This document shows positions 13,427 through 14,190 of a stretch of 14,190 nt of DNA, piece after piece. How positions within the stretch are numbered: position 1 is the first letter of the stretch; each line of letters begins with the position of its first letter. The notes under the pieces were generated by a model. It searched no databases, was not told the DNA's origin, and saw nothing but the letters and a program-made list of their open reading frames with translations. The stretch comes from Thermoplasmata archaeon. GTDB lineage: Archaea > Thermoplasmatota > Thermoplasmata > Lutacidiplasmatales > UBA184. A program made the translations under genes and the position numbers. The stretch lies in contig JAKATE010000041.1 in NCBI GenBank assembly GCA_021828085.1, positions 1 to 14,190 of the forward strand, given 5' to 3'.

Positions 13427-14190
13427 CGATGGACCTCCCCACGGTCCGGAGGAACGCCTCCTCCAGGGTGACCGGCCCCACGGTCGCGGTGAGCTGGCGT
13501 TGTACGGCGAGGGCCAGCAGCTCGGTCACCCGCTCCGGCTGAGTGACGACATGGACCACGTTCCCCTCGGAGAGGACCGGCCCGAAGGTCCGGAGCTGCT
13601 CGAGGAGTGGGCCTCCCCCCGGAAGGGAGACGCGCAGGCTCCCGCCGCTCTCGCGCTTGAGCGCCTCCGCGCTGCCTTCGGCGAGGACCCTGCCCTTCTC
13701 GATGATGTACACCCGGTCGGAGAGGACCTCCGCCTCGTCGAGATAGTGGGTGGTCAGCAGGATCGTCGAGCCGCGCCGGGTCAGCAGCCGGAGCGACTCC
13801 CAGACCGCCCGGCGGGCGAAAGGGTCCATCCCGATGGTGGGCTCGTCCAGGAAGAGCAGCGGCGCCTGCGTCGCGATCACCGTGGCGACCATGGTGCGCT
13901 GACGCTGCCCCCCCGAGAGGGTCACGTTGAGCCGGTCGGCCACCTCTTCGAGGCCCATGAGGCCGATGGCCTCCTGGGTCCGGCTCCGGGCGGTCTCCCG
14001 ACGGAAGCCCCGGGCGCGCAGGTAGGTGTACACCTGCTCGCGCGGGGTCAGATGGAAGAACGGCTTCCCTTCTTGCGGGACCACCGCAATGAGCGCCCGG
14101 ACCTGCTCGGGGGAGGCCACCACGTCGGTGCCGAAGACCTCGAGGGAGCCGGAGGTCGGGACCAGGAGCGTCGAGGCGATCCGAGATCGG
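13413..14190 (-). CDS. ABC transporter ATP-binding protein (5' end outside window)
   Basis: This is the ATPase of the exporter; the frame stays open to the window edge, giving at least 258 residues. The visible part starts just after the expected Walker A, which lies outside: LLVPTSGSLEVFG (near 14130-14170) is the usual downstream strand. Then come the Q-loop VVPQEG, ABC signature LSGGQRQR (13896-13919), Walker B LLFLDEP (13839-13859), D-loop IGMDP and switch histidine in TTHYLDEAE. These residues show an active nucleotide-binding domain of the multidrug/Nod-factor exporter class. A C-terminal regulatory tail of about 75 residues (after EGSAEALK) follows, ending EDS. An internal GTG at 14123 is not the real start because conserved sequence continues upstream of it. 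Confidence 0.9.
   Translation of the reverse strand, partial: RSRIASTLLVPTSGSLEVFGTDVVASPEQVRALIAVVPQEGKPFFHLTPREQVYTYLRARGFRRETARSRTQEAIGLMGLEEVADRLNVTLSGGQRQRTMVATVIATQAPLLFLDEPTIGMDPFARRAVWESLRLLTRRGSTILLTTHYLDEAEVLSDRVYIIEKGRVLAEGSAEALKRESGGSLRVSLPGGGPLLEQLRTFGPVLSEGNVVHVVTQPERVTELLALAVQRQLTATVGPVTLEEAFLRTVGRSIDEDS

Overview
The window looks like a piece of an archaeal chromosome with very high G+C, perhaps near 70% by eye. The archaeal signals are a group II chaperonin (thermosome), ribosomal protein eL21, the Rpb4-like RNA polymerase subunit RpoF, a DUF655 protein, archaeal Pus10, a TtuA/Ncs6-type tRNA thiolase and TATA-box promoters, several of them exactly placed for leaderless transcripts. 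The DUF6015-like gene and the order pus10 / eL21 / rpoF / DUF655 / ksgA suggest Thermoplasmatota (a high-G+C, uncultured-type Thermoplasmata lineage). The phylum is inferred from family knowledge and not proven by the sequence.

Layout. Positions 1-436 (-) hold the N-terminal part of an FAD-dependent oxidoreductase. At 528-734 (+) is a small CxxC/histidine protein with its own promoter. At 759-1715 (-) is an XerA-type tyrosine recombinase, divergent from 1779-2756 (+), a PP-loop tRNA 2-thiolation protein. A 3-hydroxyacyl-CoA dehydrogenase (2779-3675) follows, and a PrsW-type membrane protease (3672-4514) overlaps it. At 4600-5022 (-) is a DUF6015-like protein, divergent from the next operon.

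Information-processing operon, 5131-8490 (+): pus10, eL21 (rpl21e), rpoF, DUF655 and ksgA/dim1, with 3-17 nt gaps or ATGA overlaps. It joins T-loop pseudouridylation, a ribosomal protein, an RNA polymerase subunit and 16S rRNA dimethylation. A second unit begins inside the last codons of ksgA: a branched-chain aminotransferase-like gene (8487-9419) with its own TATA box, then an overlapping O-methyltransferase (9416-10117).

The thermosome subunit (10212-11837) is a separate unit behind the strongest TATA box in the window, with two GC-rich hairpins just upstream. On the minus strand, 11880-14190 encodes an ABC exporter: an ATPase cut by the window edge and two paralogous ABC-2 permeases in one overlapping operon.

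I see no CRISPR array, insertion sequence, prophage gene, rRNA or complete tRNA. No clearly new multi-gene system is evident. The least explained items are the small zinc-finger-like protein, the DUF6015-like and DUF655 genes, the paired permeases, the hairpins before the thermosome promoter and the repeated leaderless-start architecture.
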